A stretch of DNA of 14,150 bases from assembly GCA_035294565.1 (NCBI GenBank), contig DATGKR010000114.1, forward strand, positions 1-14,150. The letters are read 5' to 3'. Positions 6,882 through 13,399 of the stretch are shown in pieces. Every line of letters starts with the position of its first letter. The stretch's first letter is position 1. Position numbers and translations under genes: made by a program. The notes under the pieces are model-generated. The model searched no databases. It was not told where the DNA came from and worked only from the letters and a program-made list of their open reading frames with translations. Source of the stretch: DATGKR01 sp035294565. GTDB lineage: Bacteria > Actinomycetota > Acidimicrobiia > Acidimicrobiales > Palsa-688.

Positions 6882-7922
6882 TCAGCCCTTCCGGCCTGAC
6901 GGCGGCCCGAAGTACTGCTCCACGGCCCGGGCGGTGCCGCCGGCGATCACCTGCTGGCCCTTGGCGCTGGCGGCTATGGACCCCTCGAAGGGGTCGGTGA
7001 TGAACAACGGCTCGATCAGCGCGCCGGGCATCTCGCTCGGCGTGTCGAACCATCCGGGGTCGGCCGGCCCGAGGAGCAGCAGGTGGCCGTAGTTGATGCT
7101 CGCCTGGGTTAGCGACGATCCCAGCTGCGAGTCCTGGATCACCCCTTCGTCGGGGATCTCCCATCCCTCCGCGTTCATCGCCGATAGCACGTCCGACTGG
7201 AGCAGGCGGGCGAAGCGCAGGTTGTCGGCGGCGAAGCTGCGCACGGCGTCGTAGCCGGTGACCGACCCGGCGTCGAGCGGGGAGGAGCCCGCGTCGAAGT
7301 AGATGCCGACCAGCAGATCGGCGTGTGCCTTGTCGGCGCACAGGGCGCGTGCCGCCACGTCGTCGTGGGAGCCCTGGACGGTGAACTCTCCCCCCGACAC
7401 GTCAGCCGGGGTGAGCTTTATGACAGACGTGTCGCCGGTTCGCGAGACCACCACCGTGAAGCCGTGGCGACGCAGCAGCGCCATGGCGTCGAGCTCGACG
7501 GGCAGCGTCTCGTCCGCCTCGTAGATGGTCCGGCCGCTGGTGGTGGTCCCCACGGCGCCCGGGTCGGGACCGCCGTGGCCGGCGTCTAGGAAGACGGTCA
7601 GGTGGCGGTCGCCGGCGGTGGGTGGGAACGAGACGCACGCCCCCGACGCGAAAACCGCCGGGTCGACTGCGGTGCCGGCGTCGGCGGTGCCGGTGATCCG
7701 CCCGAGGATCGTGCGGCCGGGGCCGCCGCCGGAGAAAAGCAGGTACGAGGCCACCGCCACGGCCACGACGGCCAGGACCAGCAGCCGCCGTCGGCGCCGG
7801 ACGCGAAGGCTCGGCTCTCGCCGGTGGGGGGCGGAGCCGGCGGGCCGGGAGCCGTTGGGCGCGCGGAGGCGGGGGGCGGAGCGGGCGGACCGGGAGCCCC
7901 TCGGCGCCTGCTCCTGCCTCAC
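6882..7922 (-). CDS. Membrane-anchored amidase_3-family protein with an altered zinc site
   Basis: 346 residues. An Arg/Ser/Pro-rich cytoplasmic tail (1-46) ends in RRRRR, followed by a membrane helix (47-63, LLVLAVVAVAVASYLLF), so the rest lies outside the membrane. Residues about 107-340 resemble N-acetylmuramoyl-L-alanine amidase (amidase_3), which cuts the bond between MurNAc and the stem peptide of peptidoglycan. Matches are 'VFLDAGHGGPDPGAVG' (110-125, zinc ligand H116), 'YEADETL' (134-140, zinc ligand E135), 'ADLLVGIYFDAG' (201-212) where SIHANA is expected, and 'GALIEPLFITDPFEGSIAAS' (300-319, catalytic E304). The second zinc histidine is replaced by Tyr208, so activity is doubtful or the metal site differs. 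Start is GTG at 7922, 7 bases after a TACCTT -10-like hexamer, which would suit leaderless transcription. Confidence 0.85.
   Translation of the reverse strand: MRQEQAPRGSRSARSAPRLRAPNGSRPAGSAPHRREPSLRVRRRRRLLVLAVVAVAVASYLLFSGGGPGRTILGRITGTADAGTAVDPAVFASGACVSFPPTAGDRHLTVFLDAGHGGPDPGAVGTTTSGRTIYEADETLPVELDAMALLRRHGFTVVVSRTGDTSVIKLTPADVSGGEFTVQGSHDDVAARALCADKAHADLLVGIYFDAGSSPLDAGSVTGYDAVRSFAADNLRFARLLQSDVLSAMNAEGWEIPDEGVIQDSQLGSSLTQASINYGHLLLLGPADPGWFDTPSEMPGALIEPLFITDPFEGSIAASAKGQQVIAGGTARAVEQYFGPPSGRKG
7826..7915. repeat. Two-copy 45-base tandem repeat inside the amidase gene
   Basis: Copy 1 (7826-7870) and copy 2 (7871-7915) both begin GGGGGGCGGAGC and continue with GGGCGG or CGGGCC variants and CCGGGAGCC. 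The period of 45 bases is 15 codons. It encodes the two related stretches GSRSARSAP and GSRPAGSAP in the disordered N-terminal tail of the amidase-like protein. Confidence 0.6.
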
Positions 7923-7929
7923 CTCGGCG

Positions 7930-7939
7930 AAGGTAGCCT
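7930..7939. promoter_or_regulatory. Candidate shared bidirectional -10 element
   Basis: The 10 bases AAGGTAGCCT contain TAGCCT on the plus strand (7934-7939) and TACCTT on the minus strand (7935-7930), both fitting TAnnnT and sharing the central TA. The minus hexamer is 7 bases from the GTG of the amidase gene, the distance expected for a leaderless start. The plus hexamer would start transcription near 7946, 20-odd bases before the nicotinamidase GTG. No good -35 was found on either side. The whole divergent gap is only 47 bases. Confidence 0.4.
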
Positions 7940-7969
7940 CGCGCCGTCGCAGAGAAGCATCGGGCGCTG

Positions 7970-8533
7970 GTGGTCGTCGACGTGCAGAACGACTTCTGCG
8001 AGGGCGGTTCCCTGGCCGTCCCCGGAGGGGCGGCCGCGGCAGCGGCGATCACCCGCTGGCTGGACGGCCGCCGTTCGGACTACGACGTGGTGGTCGCCAC
8101 CCGGGACTTCCACGTCGACCCCGGCGCGCACTTCGCGCCCCCCGGGATGGAGCCCGACTTTCGCGACACCTGGCCGGCGCACTGCGTGGCCGGCACGCCC
8201 GGCGCCGCCTTCCACCCCGATCTGCGCCTGCCGGAGGGGACGGTCGTTGTGTCCAAAGGCGCATACTCCGCCGCCTACAGCGGCTTCGAGGCGTCCAGCG
8301 GTGAGGGCCGACCGCTCGAGGACGTGCTCCGCGCCGCGGGGGTCGACGAGGTGGACGTGTGCGGCCTGGCGACCAGCTTCTGCGACCGGGCGACGGCCCT
8401 CGACGCGGCCGCCCGCGGTTTTCGCACCCGCCTGCTCCTGCCTTTGTGCGCCGACGTGGCGGGCGCCGACACGGCGGCCACCCTGCGCGAGCTCGAGGCT
8501 GCCGGTGTGGAGGTCGCCGCGCCTAGTCTGTGA
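7970..8533 (+). CDS. pncA: Nicotinamidase-family hydrolase (PncA-like)
   Basis: 187 residues from GTG at 7970. The family hydrolyses nicotinamide to nicotinate and ammonia for NAD salvage. All key residues are present: catalytic Asp4 in VVDVQNDF, Lys96 in VVVSKGAYS and Cys138 in GLATSFCDRATALDA, plus metal ligands Asp46 and His48 (TRDFH), His54 (PGAHF) and His71 (WPAHCV). An in-frame TAG at 7934 bounds the start. The usual few residues before VVDVQ are encoded (KHRAL), but no ATG or GTG precedes 7970, so CTG at 7967 is possible; AGAGAAG at 7951-7957 is a plausible ribosome binding site. It is the first gene of the plus-strand operon, 19 bases before the HypC fusion. A related isochorismatase-fold amidase is possible, but the residue set favours nicotinamidase. 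Confidence 0.88.
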   Translation: MVVDVQNDFCEGGSLAVPGGAAAAAAITRWLDGRRSDYDVVVATRDFHVDPGAHFAPPGMEPDFRDTWPAHCVAGTPGAAFHPDLRLPEGTVVVSKGAYSAAYSGFEASSGEGRPLEDVLRAAGVDEVDVCGLATSFCDRATALDAAARGFRTRLLLPLCADVAGADTAATLRELEAAGVEVAAPSL

Positions 8534-8552
8534 ATCGGAGGGAGGTTCGCTG

Positions 8553-9239
8553 ATGGGCGGCACCGACCGGATGCCTGAAGCGGCGCTCGCGATGGCCAGA
8601 CGCTTCGCCGCTGGCGCCACCTTGTGGTGCGCCTCCCCGGAGTGGCCGTGGCACGCCCGCCACGTCGCGGTGGAGTTCGTCCACCCGGTCATAGTCGGCA
8701 AGCGGGCCCTGCCCTCCGTCGCCATCGGCGAGGCGCCCCTCGACGAGACGCTCCGCGCCGCTTCCCGGCCGGGGGACCTGTTCCTCGCCGTCGCCACCTC
8801 GGGACGGGCCGACGTCGCCGGCGCTCTGCGGATGTGCCCGGTGTGGGGCCTGACGGGCATCTGGATCGGAGCCGGGCCTCCGCCCCCGGCGGGCACGGCC
8901 GACCACGTGCTGTGGTCCACCGAAGCGGCTGCCGACGCCGCCTACGACGGCGAGCTCGTCCGCGCCTACCACGTGCTGTGGGAGCTGACCCACGTCTGCT
9001 TCGAGCACCCCGGCCTGCTCAGCGCCGAGCCCTCCGAGGGGTGCGACGCGGAAGGTCACTGCGTCACCTGCTCCGACGAGGGACGCCTGGGCGAGGTGGT
9101 GGCGGTCGGGCAGGGGGAGGTCACCGTCCGCTCCTCGGCGGGGTTCGAGACGGTGGACGCCACGCTGGTCGAAGCGCCCCACGAGGGCGACCTCGTGCTC
9201 GTCCACGCGGGGACGGCCATATCCAGGGCCGAGCTGTGA
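8553..9239 (+). CDS. hypC: SIS-like domain fused to HypC hydrogenase chaperone
   Basis: 228 residues; ATG with a strong GGAGGGAGG site 7 bases upstream. Residues about 10-155 look like a SIS sugar-isomerase fold, with 'GDLFLAVATSGRADVAGALR' (74-93) in place of the usual phosphosugar-binding STSG loop. Residues about 167-228 are HypC/HupF: 'GHCVTCSDEGRLGEVVAVG' (168-186) and 'PHEGDLVLVHAGTAISRAEL' (209-228). HypC with HypD carries the Fe(CN)2CO group to the large subunit of [NiFe] hydrogenase. Normally the essential cysteine is residue 2, exposed by Met removal; here the equivalent Cys170 or Cys173 is internal, as in other actinobacterial HypC variants carrying a CxTC motif. The N-terminal extension is unusual. 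The stop overlaps the next GTG (GTGA). Confidence 0.88.
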   Translation: MGGTDRMPEAALAMARRFAAGATLWCASPEWPWHARHVAVEFVHPVIVGKRALPSVAIGEAPLDETLRAASRPGDLFLAVATSGRADVAGALRMCPVWGLTGIWIGAGPPPPAGTADHVLWSTEAAADAAYDGELVRAYHVLWELTHVCFEHPGLLSAEPSEGCDAEGHCVTCSDEGRLGEVVAVGQGEVTVRSSAGFETVDATLVEAPHEGDLVLVHAGTAISRAEL

Positions 9240-9901
9240 CCGACTTCCTCTACCCGTTCATCGAGTCGGACGAGCGCGACGCCGCCGGCCTGCTCGCCGA
9301 CCTGGCGGCCTCGGCCGAGGCCAAGGAAACGGAGAGCCGCGCTCTGGCCGCGGAAACGCTGGAGCGGCTGGCCGGCGAGGTCGCCGCTGTGGCGGAGGCG
9401 ATGGCGGCGCGCCTCGCCTCGGGCGGGAGGGTGCTGACCTTCGGCAACGGGGGCAGCTCCAACGACGCCGCCGCCCTCGCCGCTCTGATGGCCCGACGCG
9501 ACCGGGGACGGCCGCTGCCCGCCCGCAACCTGGCCGCCGACCCCGGCGTGCTGAGCGCCCTCGGCAACGACGTCGGCTTCGAGCTGGTCTTCTCCCGCCA
9601 GGTGATCGCCCACGGCGGCCCGGCCGACGTGGCGGTCGGCTTCTCGACCAGCGGCAACTCGGCGAACCTCCTCGCCGCCTTCGCCGAGGCGAAGCGGCTC
9701 GGCATGCTCACCGTGGGCTTCGCCGGCTACGACGGGGGGGAGATGGCCCGAAGCGACGCGGTCGACCACTGCCTGGTCGTGCGCTCGCAGAGCGTCCACC
9801 GCATCCAAGAGGCCCAGTCGGCGCTGTGCCTCGCCCTGTGGTCGGCGCTGCGGGACCGCCTCGCCGGGATGGAGACGTCGCCGCAAGGAGCCGGGCGGTG
9901 A
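9236..9901 (+). CDS. SIS-domain protein, GmhA/DiaA-like, catalytic residues lost
   Basis: 221 residues, GTG overlapping the TGA of the HypC fusion. It is close in layout to phosphoheptose isomerase: 'VLTFGNGGSSNDAAALAAL' (66-84), 'LSALGNDVGFELVFSRQV' (106-123), 'GFSTSGNSANLLAAF' (135-149) and 'RIQEAQSALCLALWSAL' (189-205). Compared with GmhA as I recall it, the D-A-x-H-x-A-E-E-L catalytic/metal motif reads DAAALAALM, and the histidine of IQE-x-H is Gln194. So sugar-phosphate binding (STSGNSAN) seems kept while isomerisation is probably lost. SIS proteins of this kind are annotated next to hyp genes in actinobacterial hydrogenase clusters; their role there is unknown to me. A structural partner of the SIS domain in the preceding fusion is a reasonable guess. 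Annotation as gmhA would be misleading. Confidence 0.87.
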   Translation: MTDFLYPFIESDERDAAGLLADLAASAEAKETESRALAAETLERLAGEVAAVAEAMAARLASGGRVLTFGNGGSSNDAAALAALMARRDRGRPLPARNLAADPGVLSALGNDVGFELVFSRQVIAHGGPADVAVGFSTSGNSANLLAAFAEAKRLGMLTVGFAGYDGGEMARSDAVDHCLVVRSQSVHRIQEAQSALCLALWSALRDRLAGMETSPQGAGR

Positions 9902-9955
9902 GGGCGAACCCCGGGTGCCGGGCGCGACGAGACAACGCGGGGGCCGGGCGGTGAG
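9887..9955 (+). repeat. Direct repeat at the SIS gene end and hypE start
   Basis: GCCGGGCGGTGAG occurs at 9890-9902 and 9943-9955 (13/13; 15/16 if extended 3 bases left), 53 bases apart. The first copy holds the stop of the SIS gene, the second the GTG start of hypE. Between them a GTG at 9898 opens an 18-codon frame whose end (GAGR, TGA) repeats the C-terminus of the SIS protein. It looks like a short duplication of the gene junction. Confidence 0.55.
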
Positions 9956-11036
9956 CGGGAGCCCCGAACCGGGCCGGGAGGCGGCTGTCCTCGAGCGCAT
10001 CGAGGCGTTCCGCCGGCGCAAGCCCCGCCTTCGCGACGAGGTGGTCAGCCTCGCCCACGGAGCGGGGGGCAAAGCCTCGGCGGCGCTGATCGAATCGGTG
10101 TTCGCGCCGGCGTTCGGGACCGAGGGCCCCCTCGAGGACGGCGCCGTCCTCGACCTGCCCGGCGGCGACCGTCTTGTCATGTCCACCGACAGCTTCGTCG
10201 TGTCGCCGTGGAGGTTCCCCGGCGGTTCGATCGGCCACCTCGCGGTGCACGGGACGGTCAACGACCTCGCTGTCATGGGAGCACGCCCCCGCTGGCTCTC
10301 GGCGGCGTTCGTCATCGAGGAGGGCTTCGCCGTGGAGGATCTCCGCTCGGTGGCAGCGGACATGGCGGGGGCCGCCGCGGCTGCGGGGGTGACCGTCGTC
10401 ACCGGCGACACCAAGGTGGTCGGCAGGGGCTCCGCCGACGGGGTGTACGTGACCACTGCCGGCGTGGGGCTCCTGCCCGCCGGCCGGCGCCTCGGCGCCG
10501 AGCTGGTCCGCCCGGGCGACAAGGTGCTCGTCTCGGGGACGCTCGGCGACCACGGCATGGCGGTCATGCTCGCCCGCGGGGATCTGGCCCTGGAGGCCGA
10601 TCTGGTGTCCGACACCGCCCCCCTGGGCGGGCTGGTCGAAGCCCTACTGCAGGCGGCGCCGGGCACCCGCTGGCTGCGCGACCCCACCCGCGGGGGGGTC
10701 GCCACCGTCTGCAACGAGCTCGCCCGCGACGCCGGGCTGGCCGTGGTGCTCGACGAGGACGCCCTGCCCGTGCGCCCCGAGGTCGGGGGGGCGTGCGACC
10801 TGCTGGGCATCGACCCCCTCTACGTCGCCAACGAGGGCAAGGCGCTAGCCGTCGTCCCCCCCGACGAGGCGGCGGCGGCGCTCGCCGCGTGGAGGTCGGC
10901 GCCGGGCGGGGCCGACGCGGCCATGATCGGCGAAGTGATGAGCGACCCGCCTGGGGTCGTGGTGCTTCGCACCGGGTTCGGCGGCACCCGCATCGTCGAC
11001 ATGCTCGTCGGCGACCCCCTGCCCCGCATCTGCTAG
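9951..11036 (+). CDS. hypE: HypE carbamoyl dehydratase, hydrogenase maturation
   Basis: 361 residues from GTG at 9951. HypE takes the carbamoyl group from HypF onto its C-terminal cysteine and dehydrates it with ATP to a thiocyanate, the source of the Fe-CN ligands. The N-terminal AIRS-like ATP domain shows 'SLAHGAGGKASAALIE' (about 33-48), 'MSTDSFVVSPWRFPGGSIGH' (77-96) and 'HGTVNDLAVMGARP' (100-113). The C-terminal domain has 'DPTRGGVATVCNELA' and ends 'GDPLPRIC', keeping the essential terminal cysteine. GTG at 9915 would give 12 more residues of low-complexity sequence; I prefer 9951 because ordinary HypE starts soon before this point. It lies 49 bases after the SIS gene and 3 bases before hypF. 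Confidence 0.95.
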   Translation: MSGSPEPGREAAVLERIEAFRRRKPRLRDEVVSLAHGAGGKASAALIESVFAPAFGTEGPLEDGAVLDLPGGDRLVMSTDSFVVSPWRFPGGSIGHLAVHGTVNDLAVMGARPRWLSAAFVIEEGFAVEDLRSVAADMAGAAAAAGVTVVTGDTKVVGRGSADGVYVTTAGVGLLPAGRRLGAELVRPGDKVLVSGTLGDHGMAVMLARGDLALEADLVSDTAPLGGLVEALLQAAPGTRWLRDPTRGGVATVCNELARDAGLAVVLDEDALPVRPEVGGACDLLGIDPLYVANEGKALAVVPPDEAAAALAAWRSAPGGADAAMIGEVMSDPPGVVVLRTGFGGTRIVDMLVGDPLPRIC

Positions 11037-11039
11037 AGG

Positions 11040-13304
11040 ATGGAACGCCGCCGCATCAGGGTGCGGGGCACGGTTCAGGGCGTCGGCTTCCGGCCCTTCG
11101 TCTACCGCCACGCCCAGCGGCTCGGCCTGGCCGGATGGGTGCTCAACGACAGCCGCGGCGTGCTGATCGAAGCGGAAGGGACGCCCGCCGCCCTAGACGA
11201 GCTGGCCCGGGCCATCGCCGCCGAGCCGCCCCGGCTGGCCCGCGTCGAGTCGGTCGAGACGTCCCCGCTCGCCGCCTGCGGGGAGAGCGGGTTCAGGATC
11301 GTCGCCAGCCCCGGCGGGGGGACGGCAGCGGTCCCGGTCAGCCCCGACACCGCCACCTGCGACGCCTGCCTGGCCGAGCTGTTCGACCCGGCCGACCGCC
11401 GCTACCGCTACCCGTTCATCAACTGCACCGACTGCGGGCCCCGCTACACCATCGTCCTGTCGGTCCCCTACGACCGCCCGGCGACGACGATGGCCGGCTT
11501 CGCCATGTGCGCCCGCTGCCGCGCCGAGTACGACGACCCCGCCGACCGGCGCTTCCACGCCCAGCCCAACGCCTGCCCCGAGTGCGGCCCCCGCCTGGCG
11601 TGGTCCGGTCCAGACGGGCGGGTGGTCGCGACGGGTGAGGAAGCCCTCGCCGCGACCATCCAGGCGCTTGCCGCCGGGGGGATTGTTGCGGTCAAAGGGG
11701 TGGGCGGGTACCACCTCGCCGTCGACGCGACCGACGAGCCCGCGGTCGGCGAGCTCCGGCGCCGGAAGGCCAGGGACGACAAACCGTTTGCGGTCATGGT
11801 GGCCTCCATCTCCGAGGCCTGCCGGCTGTGCGACCTCGACCGGGCGGCGATCGAGGTGCTGAGCGGCACCGCCAGGCCCATCGTCCTCGCCCCCCGCCGG
11901 CGCGGCGCTGCGGTGGCGGCCTCCGTGGCGCCGGGGCTGGCGGAGCTCGGGCTGATGCTGCCGTATGCGCCCCTCCACCACCTGCTCCTCGCCGGAGCCG
12001 CCCGTCCGCTGGTGATGACCAGCGGCAACCTCACCGACGAGCCGATCGCCCACGAAGACGCCGACGCCGTCACCCGCCTGGGGCCGCTCGTGGACGGGAT
12101 CTGCAGCCACGACCGGCCGATCCACGTCCGCTGCGACGACTCGGTGGTGAGGGCGCTGCCCGCCGGCCCGCAGGTGCTGCGCCGCTCCCGCGGCTGGACC
12201 CCCGCCCCGCTGGCGCTGCCGGTGCCCGCCGCCCGCCACGTGCTGGCGGTCGGGGCGATGCTGAAGAACACAGTCTCGGTCGCCAAGGAGCGCATGGTCG
12301 TGCCCTCCCACCACATCGGCGACCTGGAGCACCTGGCCACCTACCGGTCGTTCCTGCAGGCCGTGGAACACCTGCCCCGCCTGTACGGGGTGGAGCCGGA
12401 GGTGGTCGCCCACGACCTGCACCCCGAGTACCTCTCGACGAAGTTCGCCCTCGACGCCGACGCCGAGCCGTGCGGGGTGCAGCACCACCACGCCCACGTG
12501 GCTTCCTGCCTGGTCGAGCACGGCCGCACCGAACCGGTGGTGGGCGTCGCCTTCGACGGCCTCGGCTTCGGCGCCGACGGCACCCTGTGGGGCGGGGAGG
12601 TGCTAGTCGCCGGGCTCGCCGGTTTCGAGCGGGCAGCCCACCTCTTGGCCGTTCCCATGCCCGGGGGGGCGGCGGCGGTACGCAACCCGTGGCGCATGGC
12701 GTTGTCGTGGGCGAACGCCGCGGGCGGGGCCGACCTCGCGGCGCAGGTCGGCGAACGGCTCGACCCGGCGTGGGAAGCCGTCGCCGGCCTCGTCGCGTCG
12801 GGGCGCTCCCCGATGACCACCAGCGCCGGCCGTCTCTTCGACGCGGTGGCCGCCCTCCTCGGCGTCCGCGCCACGGTGACCTACGAGGGCCAGGCGGCGA
12901 TCGAGCTGGAGGCGCTCGCCGCGTCGGCGGCGCGGCGCGGCGCGGGGATCTGCCCGTTCACCGTGGACCGCTCGGGGCCCCTGCCGGTTCTCGACCCGCG
13001 CCCGGCGGTCCGCCACGTGGCCGGTGCCGCCCTGCGAGGGGAGGACCGAGCCGAGGCGGCGCTCGCCTTCCACCGGGGTCTCGCCGCCGCGACCGCGGAG
13101 CTCGCCGGCGAGGTGGCGGCCGCACGCGGACTGGACACCGTCGCCCTGTCCGGCGGCGTGTTCCAGAACGCCCTGCTGTCCGGGCTCGCCGTCGAGGCGC
13201 TGGAGAAGGCCGGCCTGCGGGTGCTCACCCACCGGTTGGTGCCGCCCAACGATGGGGGGATAAGCGTCGGCCAGGCGGCCGTCGCCGCGGCGAGGACGGC
13301 CTGA
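11040..13304 (+). CDS. hypF: HypF carbamoyltransferase, hydrogenase maturation
   Basis: 754 residues, the full family length. HypF activates carbamoyl phosphate with ATP and passes the carbamoyl to HypE. Domains in order: acylphosphatase (about 4-90; 'VRGTVQGVGFRPFVYRHA' with Arg18, and Asn36); two C-x2-C-x18-C-x2-C zinc fingers (Cys107/110/129/132 and 157/160/179/182); YrdC/Sua5-like (about 200-385; 'GGIVAVKGVGGYHLAVDA', 'RRRKARDDKPFAVMV', 'VMTSGNLTDEPI'); and Kae1-like transferase (about 398-750; 'HDLHPEYLSTKFA', 'QHHHAHVAS' metal histidines, 'ALSGGVFQNALL', 'PPNDGGISVGQ'). All catalytic motifs look intact. ATG at 11040 sits 3 bases after the hypE stop; the AGAGG purines abut it, so initiation probably relies on coupling. 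Last gene of the operon. Confidence 0.97.
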   Translation: MERRRIRVRGTVQGVGFRPFVYRHAQRLGLAGWVLNDSRGVLIEAEGTPAALDELARAIAAEPPRLARVESVETSPLAACGESGFRIVASPGGGTAAVPVSPDTATCDACLAELFDPADRRYRYPFINCTDCGPRYTIVLSVPYDRPATTMAGFAMCARCRAEYDDPADRRFHAQPNACPECGPRLAWSGPDGRVVATGEEALAATIQALAAGGIVAVKGVGGYHLAVDATDEPAVGELRRRKARDDKPFAVMVASISEACRLCDLDRAAIEVLSGTARPIVLAPRRRGAAVAASVAPGLAELGLMLPYAPLHHLLLAGAARPLVMTSGNLTDEPIAHEDADAVTRLGPLVDGICSHDRPIHVRCDDSVVRALPAGPQVLRRSRGWTPAPLALPVPAARHVLAVGAMLKNTVSVAKERMVVPSHHIGDLEHLATYRSFLQAVEHLPRLYGVEPEVVAHDLHPEYLSTKFALDADAEPCGVQHHHAHVASCLVEHGRTEPVVGVAFDGLGFGADGTLWGGEVLVAGLAGFERAAHLLAVPMPGGAAAVRNPWRMALSWANAAGGADLAAQVGERLDPAWEAVAGLVASGRSPMTTSAGRLFDAVAALLGVRATVTYEGQAAIELEALAASAARRGAGICPFTVDRSGPLPVLDPRPAVRHVAGAALRGEDRAEAALAFHRGLAAATAELAGEVAAARGLDTVALSGGVFQNALLSGLAVEALEKAGLRVLTHRLVPPNDGGISVGQAAVAAARTA

Positions 13305-13315
13305 GCCGGGGCCTC

Positions 13316-13359
13316 GTTCACCCAAAGTTCATCTTGGCGTCACCGCGGGGACACCGTCA
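13316..13359 (+). promoter_or_regulatory. Pho-box-like direct repeat array (four 11-base units)
   Basis: Four head-to-tail 11-base units: GTTCACCCAAA (13316-13326), GTTCATCTTGG (13327-13337), CGTCACCGCGG (13338-13348), GGACACCGTCA (13349-13359). The first seven bases follow GTTCACC (7/7, 6/7, 5/7, 5/7) and the last four are free. This is the layout known for PhoP sites in Streptomyces and RegX3-type sites in related actinobacteria, read during phosphate starvation. It lies between hypF and a phosphate-symporter-type MFS gene, ending 40 bases before its GTG. A -10-like CATCAT (13387-13392) is 7 bases before that GTG, so a leaderless transcript is possible. Confidence 0.7.
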
Positions 13360-13399
13360 GTTACCGGCGGGGCCACCTGCGGCGACCATCATCGAAGAC

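Noticed and set aside
8624..9235. Upstream extension of the second SIS gene (same frame open from 8624)
   Set aside because: The extension overlaps the SIS-HypC fusion in a shifted frame and is Arg/Gly-rich. The GTG at 9236, with the GTGA overlap, sits right before the recognisable GmhA-like N-terminus.
9056..10810. 584-codon minus-strand frame across the SIS and hypE genes (and 11193-12521 across hypF)
   Set aside because: Antisense to genes with complete catalytic motifs; the low-complexity Arg/Pro/Ser or Gly/Val/His composition has no recognisable domain.
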